From the NCBI GenBank assembly GCA_023053575.1, contig JAKZAP010000100.1, forward strand, positions 1-64,000: DNA of 64,000 nucleotides. Direction: 5' to 3'. The notes below the pieces were generated by a model. It made no database searches and was not told where the DNA came from. It saw only the letters and a program-made list of their open reading frames with translations. Shown here piece after piece: positions 39,601 through 51,452 of this stretch (position 1 is the first letter of the stretch; every line of letters starts with the position of its first letter). The translations under genes and the position numbers were made by a program. The stretch is from Branchinecta lynchi. Its lineage: Eukaryota > Arthropoda > Branchiopoda > Anostraca > Branchinectidae.

Positions 39601-41574
39601 TTAATACCGTTCCACTTCTTACCTTATTGACTACAACAGTAGGCTTTCAATTAAAAAAAGAGGTAAATACGTAAAATAAAGTAACATGGATCACGTGCAT
39701 ATCCTCAACAAAGCTCCAGCACCCGGTGATGTTGCAGACCGATATAGCCTACTGATTCTACAAAGTTACTATGCATACCTGACTGACACCTGGTGTACGA
39801 GGGTTTCATAGGTAAGAAACCCCTATGTTTAGGCCAAGCACTATCATTTATGCTAAGCTTATTGTAAATGTGGTTAACTGTGTACTCTTACTGTGACAAA
39901 TAAACCAGAAGTAGAATTTGTATTAAATTGATTGATCATTGATAAACCAAGGCAGGGTCTTTATACAATCCAGCATTAACTTCTGGTTTACTTGTCGCAG
40001 TAATACTCTCTTGTATCAAATCTGACCGTTGCGTAAAGTTTATAAACAACTATAAACAACAGTTTATAAACTCCGAATTATGCTTATGGTCATATACCTA
40101 TGACAAATATTATATAGTATATTACAAACCTGTAATATAGATTACAGGTTTGTTTCCTTCCCCAAAGTTGAACCAGAGGATTGACAGCCTGACGAGGACC
40201 CTTGCCAAGAAGGGCCGAAATATCGCTGATGAAGAATCGTAGCTGACGTATCCGTTGTAAAAATTGTTTGAATAAATATGCCTACGACTTCGCAAAAGTT
40301 ATCCTTCTGTCCGTCCGTCCGTCTGTTAGCACGATAAATCTCGAAAGGGTAGAGATATTTTCTTGAAAATTGTTATGAGGATCTATTGGGTCAACGTACA
40401 GGTCAAGTTCGTAGATGAGCTATGTAGCCCCATACCTAGGGGTGAGGGAGGGATTTCAAATTAAGGGACGAAAACAAATGTTTTAAAAAGCAAATAAGAT
40501 AGTTGATATAGGGGAAAGGAGACATGCTGAATCCAAATCTGAAACTGATTTTCTCGCCGAACAATTAGTTCGTCCTGAACCCGGCCGAAGCCAGAAAATT
40601 TATTAAAGGTAAAAGTTTTATTTGAAGTTGATTAAACGCTTCGTTTAGGGGCAACAAAACATGCTGAATCCGTATATGATAATTCTTTTCTACCCGGCCG
40701 AGTATTTCGCCCGGAATCCGGCCAAAACCGGAAAAAAAATGGTAAAAGTGTAAGTTTTATTTGAAGTTGATTAGATAGATACAAATCATATACGACTAGA
40801 ACAGGTTTTAAAACAAGGGTGCAATGGTACCCGTCGTTCGAGAAAAAATCATGTCACCGCCCTGACGGGGTATTGAAACCTGATTTAAACGACTCGGCTT
40901 GCCTTTGACTGGGACGGATTTACGATGATATTAAAAAAAAAAATTCAAACGACTCGGAGATTGTGTTTGACAGATGTCACCCCCACTTATCCCCCCCCCT
41001 TTCGGGCCATCCCTGGCCCCAAACTGGCAGTAGATATTGCAGTAAGCAACCCTGGGTGTGTCCTTGGTCAACAGCACAAGGGACTCAAGGTTGGAAAAGC
41101 TGTTCTGTACGAATCTACGATCATATTTTGGAAAAGCTTTTGAATATTCGGGTTTGCTGGGTTGAAAGCCGTCGGCGAAAGAAATTGATAATTCTCACAT
41201 ACCTTGAATCACATAACGTTGATGAGCAGTTTAAATGTTGTTTGTGGGCTACGTAAATTTAGGAAAAAAAAGTTTTCCCACTGACAAGAGGACACTTTCC
41301 GTACAGAGTAGAGACTCATACATTGCAGATAGCTTGGGAATATACTCGGAGATAGTACACGGAAGCTCGGTAGTAAAGTCCTGCATTATATTATTTCTAT
41401 TATGCTTTTACTTTCCATTTCCGTGTGAACGACTCTAAATCGTATTGCCAATCAGAACCCTTTACTGCTCGTTACTTTATTTTTTCCTTTTTTTTTTCAT
41501 CTTTTAGATTTTCCAACTGAATTTGCCGCAGAATCTCGCAAAGCTTCCCACGTTTCTGACTAAATGTCTACGTA
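39601..41574. other. outer-element interior, no gene
   Basis: Further TTCCGG-type units at 40500-40770. A perfect 13-bp-arm hairpin (ACAAACCTGTAAT / ATTACAGGTTTGT) lies at about 40124-40153. A hammerhead-like core follows at 40189-40220. Retroposon-like sequence with AATAAACCAGAAG lies near 39900. 40800-41574 shows nothing recognisable. Confidence 0.5.
40189..40220 (+). ncRNA. hammerhead-ribozyme-like catalytic core (partial)
   Basis: CTGACGA is followed by a stem of seven pairs with one bulge (GGaCCCTT / AAGGGCC) and then GAAA, which are the two conserved core strands and helix II of a hammerhead. Helices I and III and the cleavage triplet are not evident nearby. Penelope-like and other retroelements carry such motifs; this may be a decayed remnant. 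Confidence 0.25.
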
Positions 41575-42468
41575 ATTGTCGGCTCCTTCTGATTATTCCC
41601 CTGGGGTCTCGGTGCTTTTTCATATAATACCTTTTTTAAACCCATCTTCATATCCTTCTTTACGTAAACATAAAAGTTGCACCCATAAGCATCTCGTGTT
41701 GACCTAATTAAACGAGGAAGGTCGCCTCTGTTTGAGTAATCTTCTGGGATTGCGTCCCTTTCTTTACTGACAGGGCCGAGTTGAGCTGATTATTCCCCTG
41801 TGGTCGCGGCACTTTTTCGTGGATTTAATGATCCTGCAAAATTGGGTCAACTGTCGGATTTTTAAATTGGGCGAAGTGATGGATGTCGGGAGTGGGTCAA
41901 CTGACGGATTTCAAGGAGTGGGCCAACTGACGGATTTTTGGGCCAAATGACGGGTGGGCGAACTGTCGGAAAAATTGGGCGAACTGACGGGGAGTGGGCC
42001 AAATGACAGATTTCAAGGGTGGGTCAACTGACGGATTTCAAGAGTGGGCGAACTGACGGATTTCAGGAGTGGGCCAACTGACGTATTTTTGGGTCAAATG
42101 ACGGGTGGGCGAACTGTCGGAAAAGTTGGCCGAACTGACGGATTTTTGGGCGAAATGACGGGTGGGCGAACTGACGGTAGGCGAACTGACGGTGGGCGTA
42201 GTGACGGGTGGGCGTAGTGACGGGTGGGCGTAGTGACGGGTGGGCGTTGTGACGGGTGGGCGTTGTGACGGGTGGCCGTTGTGACGGGTGGGCGTAGTGA
42301 CGGGTGGGCGAAGTGACGGGTGGGTGTAGTGACGGGTGGGTGAACTGTCGGAAAAAGTGGGCGAACTAACGTTTAGGCGAACTGTCGGAAAAAGTGGGCG
42401 AACTGACGGATTTTATAGGCGAAGTGACGGGTGGGCGAAATGACGGGTGGGCGTAGTGACGGGTTCCC
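41575..42468 (-). repeat. right terminal inverted repeat of the 36.5-kb element
   Basis: 41835-42468 is the 16-bp minisatellite in the opposite orientation to the left end (GGGTGGGCGTAGTGAC). 41575-41834 is the inner domain. The CAGGGGAATAATCAG box is present twice here (41590 and 41790, both read on minus) but once on the left, so the right inner domain is partly duplicated. Confidence 0.85.
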
Positions 42469-42476
42469 TTCCTGTA
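42469..42476 (+). repeat. target-site duplication TTCCTGTA, right copy
   Basis: Exact partner of 5972-5979. It is followed directly by the LINE endonuclease N-terminus. Confidence 0.85.
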
Positions 42477-42609
42477 TAAACAGCACATCATATTCCGCGA
42501 ATAGCAACAACAGCTCATGCGTCCTTGACCGAAGCGAGCGACAGTTATAAGAAACACATTTAAGAGACATTCGGCAGTTCGTTTGAGTGCACTTGGCTCT
42601 GATCGTCAC
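42477..42609 (-). pseudogene. LINE ORF2, endonuclease N-terminus
   Basis: Minus strand: after an upstream methionine the frame reads LKCVSYNCRSLRSRTHELL... and then YDVLFIQE, the start of an apurinic-type endonuclease (N-x-R and the catalytic QE). It is cut at the 8-bp duplication. The rest of the domain resumes at 5971. The likely start is the Met before SLKCV. Confidence 0.8.
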
Positions 42610-42649
42610 GGGTTTCAGACGGACGGTTGTAGAATTTTCTCACAAGCAC

Positions 42650-43523
42650 TCACGTTGGCCAGAACTTTGAATCTATAACACTAGTGATATGAACAACTGA
42701 AAATTGGAATTTAAAAGAGGCACTTTTCGCGGGGTAACGAGCTCGCCAACTTTCCATTTTCTCACACTTGACAAGGTCCGCCCTGCATTTAAGCTTACGT
42801 GCCACCGAAGCTGCCAAAGACTGGGGTTGAGTGTCAGCGGCCAGTCTCGCAACAAAAATCGATAATATTTTTTTTGTCAATGGATGAACGGATTCCGCCC
42901 ACGTTACCGCTTGTAATAGAACCGATAACCGTTCCACGGCGCATATTTGTAGCACATAAAGCTCCACGCCGGGACGTACCACTACTTCGCTCATTTGTTC
43001 GGCGACGAGTGCTAGTATCAGAAAAGTTACCTTGGAATCCGGAAATTTGGTTTGCATAACTTCGTACTCGCCTGGCACCATTCGCATTTTCGTTCTCATT
43101 TGGGTTCACTCCATCAACTCCACTCGTCACTCCATCGACTCCGTTCACGGCGGTTCCAACGCTGATTTCGACACTAACGTCATCTATAGCGTCGCGGCTC
43201 GGGCCCGCCGGTGGAGCTTGTCGTACATCTTGCCCTCTAGATGGCAGTACTTGTGCCGTTACCTGCTGGGAATAAAGCTTCGCGAGAGAATCAACTTGAT
43301 TTGCCGTCCTATCAAGAACCGGTTTTAACTCGCTCATTAACGAATCTCGCACATTCGCGGCTACAGTTGATTGCAAGTTGTCAAAATCCGATTTGATACG
43401 ATGCATTTCAGTCATAACTAACTCATACGAAGTTAGTACAGAAGCAAGGTCACAATGCTGGAGATTCATAGGTGGTAAACGTGCAAGGTTCTCAGCACAG
43501 CAGTGCAGGTTATTTCTGTTCAT
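42650..43523 (-). pseudogene. LINE ORF1-like protein, frameshifted
   Basis: First frame (43523-42834, 229 aa) starts MNRNNLHCCAENLARL. It has a helical, possibly coiled-coil N-terminus (LTSYELVMTEMHRIKSDFDNL) and a Ser/Arg/Gly-rich middle, then runs into SIDKKNIIDF. A second frame (from 43099) supplies the rest, ending near 42650 with LAASVARKLKCRADLVKCEKMESW. The change of frame is near 42840-42900. It lies directly upstream of ORF2, as ORF1 of a LINE would. ORF1 proteins bind the element RNA. Confidence 0.65.
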
Positions 43524-46500
43524 GTTTGTAACATGGTATAGATATTCAAGAGTTAACTAAAAGGGACCAACCTATCTAATGATTCTTGATTTTCCTAAAG
43601 GAACCCCCTTATCTAACAATCCCTAACACTCCCAGACTACACAGAAATCACAAAAGGTTGCCGAAGAACACTATTGCCTTATTCTGAGAGACAGGAAAGG
43701 AACTAGAAATAGCAATATAACGATTTTTACTGACTTAAAAGTTACTGCTTATTTTTGCTGTGTACAAGCACTCCGTATGTGAAAAGATGGTTGCTTTACC
43801 TACAAAGTACATTCTTAGAACAGAACTGAAAAATCTTTGAAAGCCAAGACAAGTCTGCCGAAGGATTCTCAACACGAAACATACGAAAGCTGTTGTTGTT
43901 GTTAGTTTGAGTCAACGTTGGCCTACCTGTGTTTACAAGCTATATTTTTAAAAAGGCCTTGGCTATGCCTAGCCTATGTGTTTACAGTTTACGGTTTCGA
44001 GAACCTTCGCCACTCTGGTCTATACGGATGTTTATGCACTGTATAGGAAATATTACTTTGTTGACAAAATACTACAATAAACGTATAGCTACTATTTCTG
44101 TCATTGATCTTAAATAATTAATAGACGTAGTTGACTGATATTTAGAATAAGTCTATAATCAAAGATTACAAGTTCCGGTCTCCTTTTATATTTGACATAG
44201 TCAAGAAACATTGATAAAAATATATAAATGTAAATTGCCATTTGCTATATTATCTTGCACTACTATAATATCCTATCATTTATAAGAATACGACTTCTCA
44301 TCTAGTTAGCATCTATTACTCAAGAATTCGATTAATCTGCCCAACACCCTAAACGACTAAAAAATTATACAAACAAGGCACTCACTAGGATTACACCTAC
44401 GATCGTAAAATTGAACGCCTGATTTTGCGATCAAAACATATACAAATAAAACTACAAATATGACAATGGACCTCATACAACTTAACTATGCGGGTTGTTT
44501 GTGGATGACTGATGAATGAATGAGTATTAATCTGTGATCAAGTCAAGTTAAAAGAAGAATGCGTAATATTTCTGTTTCTGTGCATTGTCAATAGTTTGGA
44601 TGTCGGTTTGGTTCGGTTTGGATGTCGATTTTTTTTTCTTTTTTTCTTTTTGACGATTTGGATGTTGACAAGGGGATAAGAAATATCATATCTGATGTAT
44701 TTGCAAAAATAAATGAAGTTCTGAACAGCGACTGTTGTTTCTGATCTCGGTTAAAGAAAACGTTCCAGCTCCAGAGTTGAGGTTGAAAGTCCCAAGTAGT
44801 AATTCGAACAGTGATGTTATGTTGGAAATCTCACATCGCCATTGCGGGAAGGACTCAAAAGGTTTCGCTTGTATTCTTCAATACCTGATCGATTAAGTCT
44901 ATATCGACCAAGCTCGTTGCTGAAACCGAACCCGTCAGGAGTGATGCTCCCCAAAAGTAGGCTGAGTACGACTGGGGGTAGAAAAGTTGAGAAAAGCAAC
45001 ATTTGCTTCTTCAGTTCAGAAGGCGAAATATCAGAAGGTCCTGAGCCTGCACCGGAACTAAACCTTAACACACCGTCACCAAAACTTGGTTCAAGCAAAG
45101 GAATCTGAGGCATCAAGAATAAAATGTGGATATGGTAGTGCTCACACCAAAACTCTGTTAGAGTCTTGATGATAACATCCAGAATGATAATCACTTCATG
45201 AAATAGTTGGGAGAACCAACTCGTAAAGCTGAACAAGCGGCTAATCATCCGTAATTCATCAAAGCAATAAATCCTCAAAAAAAAATCGAAGAAATTCGGG
45301 TCGACTTGGATATCCGAGATTTGTCAACCCAATTGTAGAAATGGAAATATTCGGCTGTGAAGAATAAGCATCGCCTTGAGAAGCGCTTAAACACGACGCC
45401 AGTATCTAGTAGCAATAGCTCACCAGCAGTCAAACGGAATATGACTGTAGCAGTTATATACATTGTATATAACGGTCTGTTGTGTTGGATTTGGAAGACC
45501 ACAAGAATAAGGTCATCAAGAAAAATCTGCACAAGCGTTTCACGCTTGCAATAAAACGTGGAGCCATCTATCAAACTCCAATTTTAACACCCCAAGGTGA
45601 AGGAATCATCAATAAATAATTCGAGGCATGTTGGATTGTTTTCATACTCCCGCATAGTTATGGTCCAATTACTCATAGACATCGATTACAATCATTCTGT
45701 AATTACTTTCACAATTCCTTCGTCGTCTGGCTAATAAATACTAAATACCAGTTCCTTTTTTTTCTTCCATGAAATAAAGCACTTTTCCTAAGTACATACA
45801 TGACATAAATCCGGCTTGTATTAGCGTGCGAAGTCTGAGGCCTAAGAAAACACTTAATCATTTATAATATCTTAAGATATACGTTTACTTGGTAAACCAC
45901 ACTCCAAAACGCGTCAGCCTGAATTACGAAACAAGCGTTACAATCAAACTTTACAGCCATGCTAACAAATATGAAATGCAACAATCATGGTTTTATTTCT
46001 CTCTTATTTTTTATTTATTTTTAAAACAAAAATAAATCTTTCATCCGAAATGCCTCAAAAGTGACACATCTCGCATCAAGTTCTGTAGCTGATTTTGCAA
46101 CGCACACGTAACAGGAAGGCCTCTGTTGCTCACCCCGGAGAAGCAACAGACAACCCAGCACTCCTGTCTTTTGCTGTGAGGCTCCCTTATTCTCAAGAAT
46201 GGATCAATGAGACCGACAGCCGCTGAATCTGGTCAAATGGTCGGCGTCGTCGTCTTCGCTTTAGATCGGTAAGTCTGTCTCCTTACTATGCCCTTTTTCT
46301 GAAATTTTACTGTCTGTCGTGTATCTGTACCAAATGTTCCTATCAACAATATTCTCTGTTTGTCAGTTTGTCAGTCACGCTTATCTTTGTCATACTTGCC
46401 TTGTTTCTGTAGGGACCAGCTTATTGTGTAGGTCTCTACACATAGGCCTGCTTCATTCTGCTTCGGAAATACTTCTTTTTCAAGAGCCTACCCTTTGCGG

Positions 46501-49500
46501 TTCTCTGCTTGGCATCTGATTTGTACATAGATGAAACAATGAACTTTCTTGTACAATGCTAACCGTACTCAACAGAACTGGACCAATATATTCTTTCCGT
46601 TTTACCCCCAAGATACAATTCCTTAATTTAAACCAAATCACCGGCCATATACTCGAACTCCTTTGTATTCTTTATTTACTTCGTTCACTTGTTTTACCAT
46701 TCTTTCTTGAGTTCATTTAGGCATATTTAATGCAGTTCAAAAGAAATAGTGCTGACTAGCTTGGTACCGTGAGTTTCGTTCTTATCATTATAATTCACCT
46801 TAATTTTTGCGTCCAGAAGAGTTCTACCTGGAACTCTGTGGAGCAACATGAAAACACGCGGCATCTTCAACGAATCATTTCATACTCAAAACTAGCCTAC
46901 CTGACACAGAGTTTTGTCCCAATCACCTGTTATCTCAGGACAGGCTTGATCAAAAATTCTTTTGAGGCTTGAGTTGTATATTTTACGAATACCTAGCTTG
47001 TCACACGCATGCCGCGAAAAAGCTCGGAGTCAAGATTACTATTTTGACCGGTTAAAATTACCCAGTGCGGCAAATTATAATACGCAAAAATTGAGTCCTA
47101 GAAAATCTGTCTGTCGGTTCTGCACCAAGGGTGCTGAATAATTTCAAACAACATGGCCGGAAAGCATTTCCACGGCTATTAGGACATACCTGTTTTACTC
47201 ACTCATAATGAAAACGGTCCAGTGGTGTCTCTTGACTATATAGCTAAAAGACGGTCCGAAAAATATTCTGGCGGCTTTGCCGCTGGAACTCGTGGGTTAC
47301 TGCTCATACATGAGGGATAATATCCCACAAAATGGTCAACTTTGGTTGCCATACTCTCACGTTATTTTCTCTTTCCTTTGCTCAAATGTGAGGACCTTCA
47401 TATCTACTTACGAAGGATGAACTGCGGTGTTATTATTCAAATTGCCGCTATGCGCGTTAAATGTGAAACTTTCGTTCACTCGAAACACCTCAGATCCCGT
47501 ATTTTGACGTTTTATCAAAAACAAAACTAGTTATCCTAGTCCTAAGTCATTTGCTTCTTGCTACCCAACCAGGAACATTCAATTTTGGTTGTTAGGACGT
47601 CCTATATTTTACACCCGTGTGGTAGACTAAAAGAAGAGACTGCAGACTTGACCAAGTCCGAAACGTCATAGTCATCAAAGCTCTTTCAATTAGAGCACGC
47701 GCAATTAATAACTGACGAAGTGCCTCGTCGGCTCAATATGTCGAGCTTCCTCTTGTTTCTAATTCGAAACAAAAATGTGCTTGCTAGCTAGTCAAGCATC
47801 ATATTATTTGCTCCTTAACAAAAATCATCCTGAATTCATAAAATTAGGCCTACAATCCATCCAAAACATATCATCATCATATTGATGATTAAAACCAAGA
47901 CGCCTGGTATTCGCGAGGACTTTCAATTGCGGATTTTGGAACTAGCTGTGACATTCAGCTACCCTCCGCGTCACACTGCCGTCCGGTTCGGCAGTCCGTT
48001 AAATGTCATAGTGCTGCGAGCGGTCGGAATGGCATGTTCCTAGCCCATTACGCACTCCGGCTGGTGGCTGCATTGCAGAACCTGATTTCGCCACAATAAG
48101 TCTATTTCTACCGGTAGTTCTAACGGAAATGAGTCATATCACTCGATATTTACAGAGCCCCACGCCACATTGGCGTAAACGTTTGCTCAACGACTTCATT
48201 AATTTTCTAGTACAGAGATATTTGGACTTATATCTCCAAGAAGAGGATCCGTGACGTGGAAACATCACGCGGGCAAAACTCCGCTTAATTTTCTGACAAC
48301 TTAAAGGACTGATTCTGAGCAATTAATTCCGTCTTTGGACATGATAGTGGGTCAGGAAAGATATTGCAATAACACGGAGCAACTAAACTTTTTGATCAGG
48401 GATATATAAATATATAAATATGGCTCACCATTTTGATCTAGAGCCAAAACTAAAAAAACAATTCCCTTTTTCGATAAAAAAAGGTTCTGGAAAGGGAAAG
48501 ACAATAAATTTCACAGCCCAAATAGGTAATTCCGGATATGTGATAGTGCAAGGACGTTTCACTGAACAATCCTTGTGACCTTGAAGTCAATCTATTCATC
48601 ACTCACTTAAACTCATTAATTATCAGATTATGAATTAATTGTTATGAAAGCAGTTCCGTAGAACTCAATAGAATTCCATAATGCCATGAGAAGAAGATAA
48701 AAGATAAAGTAGAAAGTAGAAAAAAAAATCTGATAAAACAAAATATTTAGTAAATTGAATTAAAACTTGAATAAAAAAACTCAGATAAAAAAAATAAGGT
48801 TAACAAAAAAAAAACTTTAATAAGTTAGGACCTTTGGACCTTGCACGTATGATTACTTTTTGTTTGCGTTTGAGCAACCTTACTGCTCTTGTTGGGTAAA
48901 ATAATGGGTAAACATGAACTCTCGTGTTCATTAGACAGGTTGCGTCATCATCGGTTTAGTCAAATCCTTTGTTTCGAACAAAATGAGGCAAAAAAAAAAA
49001 AAAAAAATCAGATAAAAATATAATCGTTGCAGGATAAGATCGGTATCACTAAACTGATCCCAAAATTAGATCAATTCCGTCACCACGTTAGCTACGTCAA
49101 CAAACCTCTTGGTGAAACATAAACAGCAGTCTGGCTACAAGCAAAAATAACAGGGAACAAACAAAAAAATGCTCTGCCAATCTCATTAAGCCTGCAACCT
49201 CATCTCATTTGCTCTACTCTTTCTCGTCATGAAACTGCCCATCAAAGTACTGGTCTACACAATTCGTCAAAGCTAGGGCGGATTTCTCACTGGCAGTCGA
49301 CACATTGCTAGCAACGTCATAGGGCAACCTTACTTATATATTACTGACTGACTGACCACAAACCTTTCCTTTTTCAGGTCAGAACAACAAAACTGGACAA
49401 CGACAACGCTGGGCACCTATTCTTTCACGGAAATGAACAAACCGCGACTCTTTACTGAGGATGGCAGACAACCTACATTTCGTAACATTACCTTTCTCAA

Positions 49501-50086
49501 GAACGAACCTTATGGGCTTTCATGGTATCATTACTCGCTGATTTAACGACACGGTAATTACTGGTGTCTGAGACCTGTCTTGCTCCAAAACCTTACATAC
49601 GCCAAAAACGATCAATCGATCGAAAATCACTTGTCAACCCTTCTAACTGTTCAACCCATAACCATGAAAAACATCAATAAAACGACGAAAAAGGGAATGC
49701 ACTATCGACTGTGCAATGCTTTGACACTAGTCAATAAACCTGTCAGGTTACTTAATACATTCTTACGTTGGATTGATGGAATTCTGAATAACCGTTTAAA
49801 GTGACGTCGTTCATTTTATGGCGGGAACTTTGACAGCTAATGAAAAGGTATTTTAGATTCGTGACAAAGATGTGCAATACGCAATAAATAAACTTAAATC
49901 TTCTTGCATAATAAATGACATTAAGAATAAAAATAGAAACAAAATAAAGAAAATTAATTCTAAGGAATTATTTGGTTTTTAGAGGATAGCAAAAAGTACA
50001 GCAAAACTTTGTGGAAAAAAACTAGTGTCTTGGAACTTGTTAGGGTAGAAAAAAAAAAAAAAAAAAAAAATGCAGACAACTTGCTG
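43524..50086. other. 6.5 kb with no recognisable gene
   Basis: AT-rich unique-looking sequence. Its beginning may be LINE 5' UTR. Open frames are all under 155 codons and lack domains; the longest (44817-45278 minus) has no recognisable family. Low-complexity patches: T-rich at 44628-44655 and A-rich at 48720-48830 and 48985-49007. An A24-type run ends at 50070. No tRNA, no splice-supported exon chain and no terminal-repeat pair was seen. Confidence 0.5.
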
Positions 50087-51452
50087 ACTGTACCAGGGGG
50101 GCACTGGTCTTAAATTCCAGGGTATTGGGCTGGGTGGGGGTGGGTCCTTTGGTGCTCCAAAAGGTACTTTTCATACCAAGGTGGGGTGATCCAAAATATT
50201 ATGTGTATTATAATTTTCATACCTATTTTGGGGGTGGGGTGTCAAATTTCACTGAAAAACAAGAATTTCTTCCAAAAAAAAAACAATTTCATACCAACAT
50301 TTTCCCAATATTTTCGTAACAAAATTAAGTTTAACCAAACTGATCGGGTTTATTGCAAAAAAATGAAAGACTTTTTCAAATAGTGTTTGAAAACAATTTG
50401 TTACCACTAACACAACACATAAACTATGTATAACCTGAACTAGCTTATCATAACAATGAACAAGGCCTTAAAATACGACTAGTTTCACCTGGATCTCCCA
50501 GTTTTAGAACTGAGAACAGCATAGTGCGATGATTCAAGATTCAAGACGAGATCAAAGTCAAGGGCCGTCCAAGTAGAGAAAGCAGCAGAAAGACAAATGA
50601 TATTTCCGTCTACCACCGAGTTCTGTTAAGTATTTTTCAGGTCACATAGATTTCTTTACTGAAAGAACTGAATTAGACTTTAGACACTCTTATAGTAAAA
50701 CCTTTTCCCAAAGGAAACATTCAAGTAATCACAAATTTGTGGCACGTTCTAATGGGTTGTTGTGACTCCCGGCTCTTTTATAAGACTTGTCTTTCATAGG
50801 CCTGGTTGCATAGTCTTGGGATGAGATCTTCACAAAAATAAACTGGCCCATTGCAGTATCGAAGCAGAAAAACCACAAACATATTGCAGATAAGGTTGAT
50901 ACATGAATGAGTCGGTGATCGAAAATCCTTCGCACAAGTAGCTTACCACTTTCTGATCGTTATGCACATAATTCTGATCTTCAACAACTGTCTTTCTAGG
51001 ACAAACTAGAGCTACCCAAAGTGGCACAAGTGTAACAAGGGCTAGAAGAACCATGTAATGTTAATTTCAGTCCAATTCGATGCGATCTGAGACCACAGTT
51101 GCCGACGATCCGAAATAGGTAACGTTCTGAAAGTGGTTCGCTACCTCTAGTTTTTTCAAATCACCAAAACGCACTTTATAATTAAAGGAAACTAACACCC
51201 AGCTCAATTCTGATTTGTAGACTGGTCACCTTTAAAGCAAAAAAGCATCACTACTTCTTCTTCGTTTTCACAACAACACAATGCAACGCTAAGAAAAGTT
51301 GGGAAATGAGTATCTTTCCTGTCCTGCTGTTCCATTATTTTTTCATCACAGTATATACATCAATTTCTTTCTGGGAAAAAAAAACTTTTGGTGGGCAATC
51401 GTGCTCACTATGTTTCTGCAGATAATGCTCCTTCAAGCCATACCTCCAAAAG

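Larger units (their letters stand above)
5980..42468. mobile_element. 36.5-kb inverted-repeat element with minisatellite termini (TU/fold-back-like)
   Basis: The left end reads GGGTCGCTGTCACTAC and the reverse complement of the right end reads GGGAACCCGTCACTAC; both then run into CCCACCCGTCA units. Over the first 51 bp I count about 44 matches. The similarity continues through the minisatellite into about 150 bp of unique inner sequence. With the exact 8-bp flanking duplication this shows a transposition-type insertion into a LINE. No transposase frame is visible, so mobility was probably provided in trans. About 28 kb of the interior is later cargo (two LTR elements and a Polinton); the element proper is about 8.5 kb of fold-back repeats. 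From memory, sea-urchin TU elements share this plan: an outer domain of about 15-bp tandem repeats and 8-bp duplications. Superfamily is otherwise undetermined. Confidence 0.82.

Noticed and set aside
5980..42468. CRISPR array as an explanation of the 16-bp repeats
   Set aside because: No spacers, no cas genes, eukaryotic context, and units are tandem without unique inserts.
44817..45278. 153-aa minus-strand frame
   Set aside because: No domain, no repeat family, overlapping antisense frame of similar size; left as unassigned sequence.
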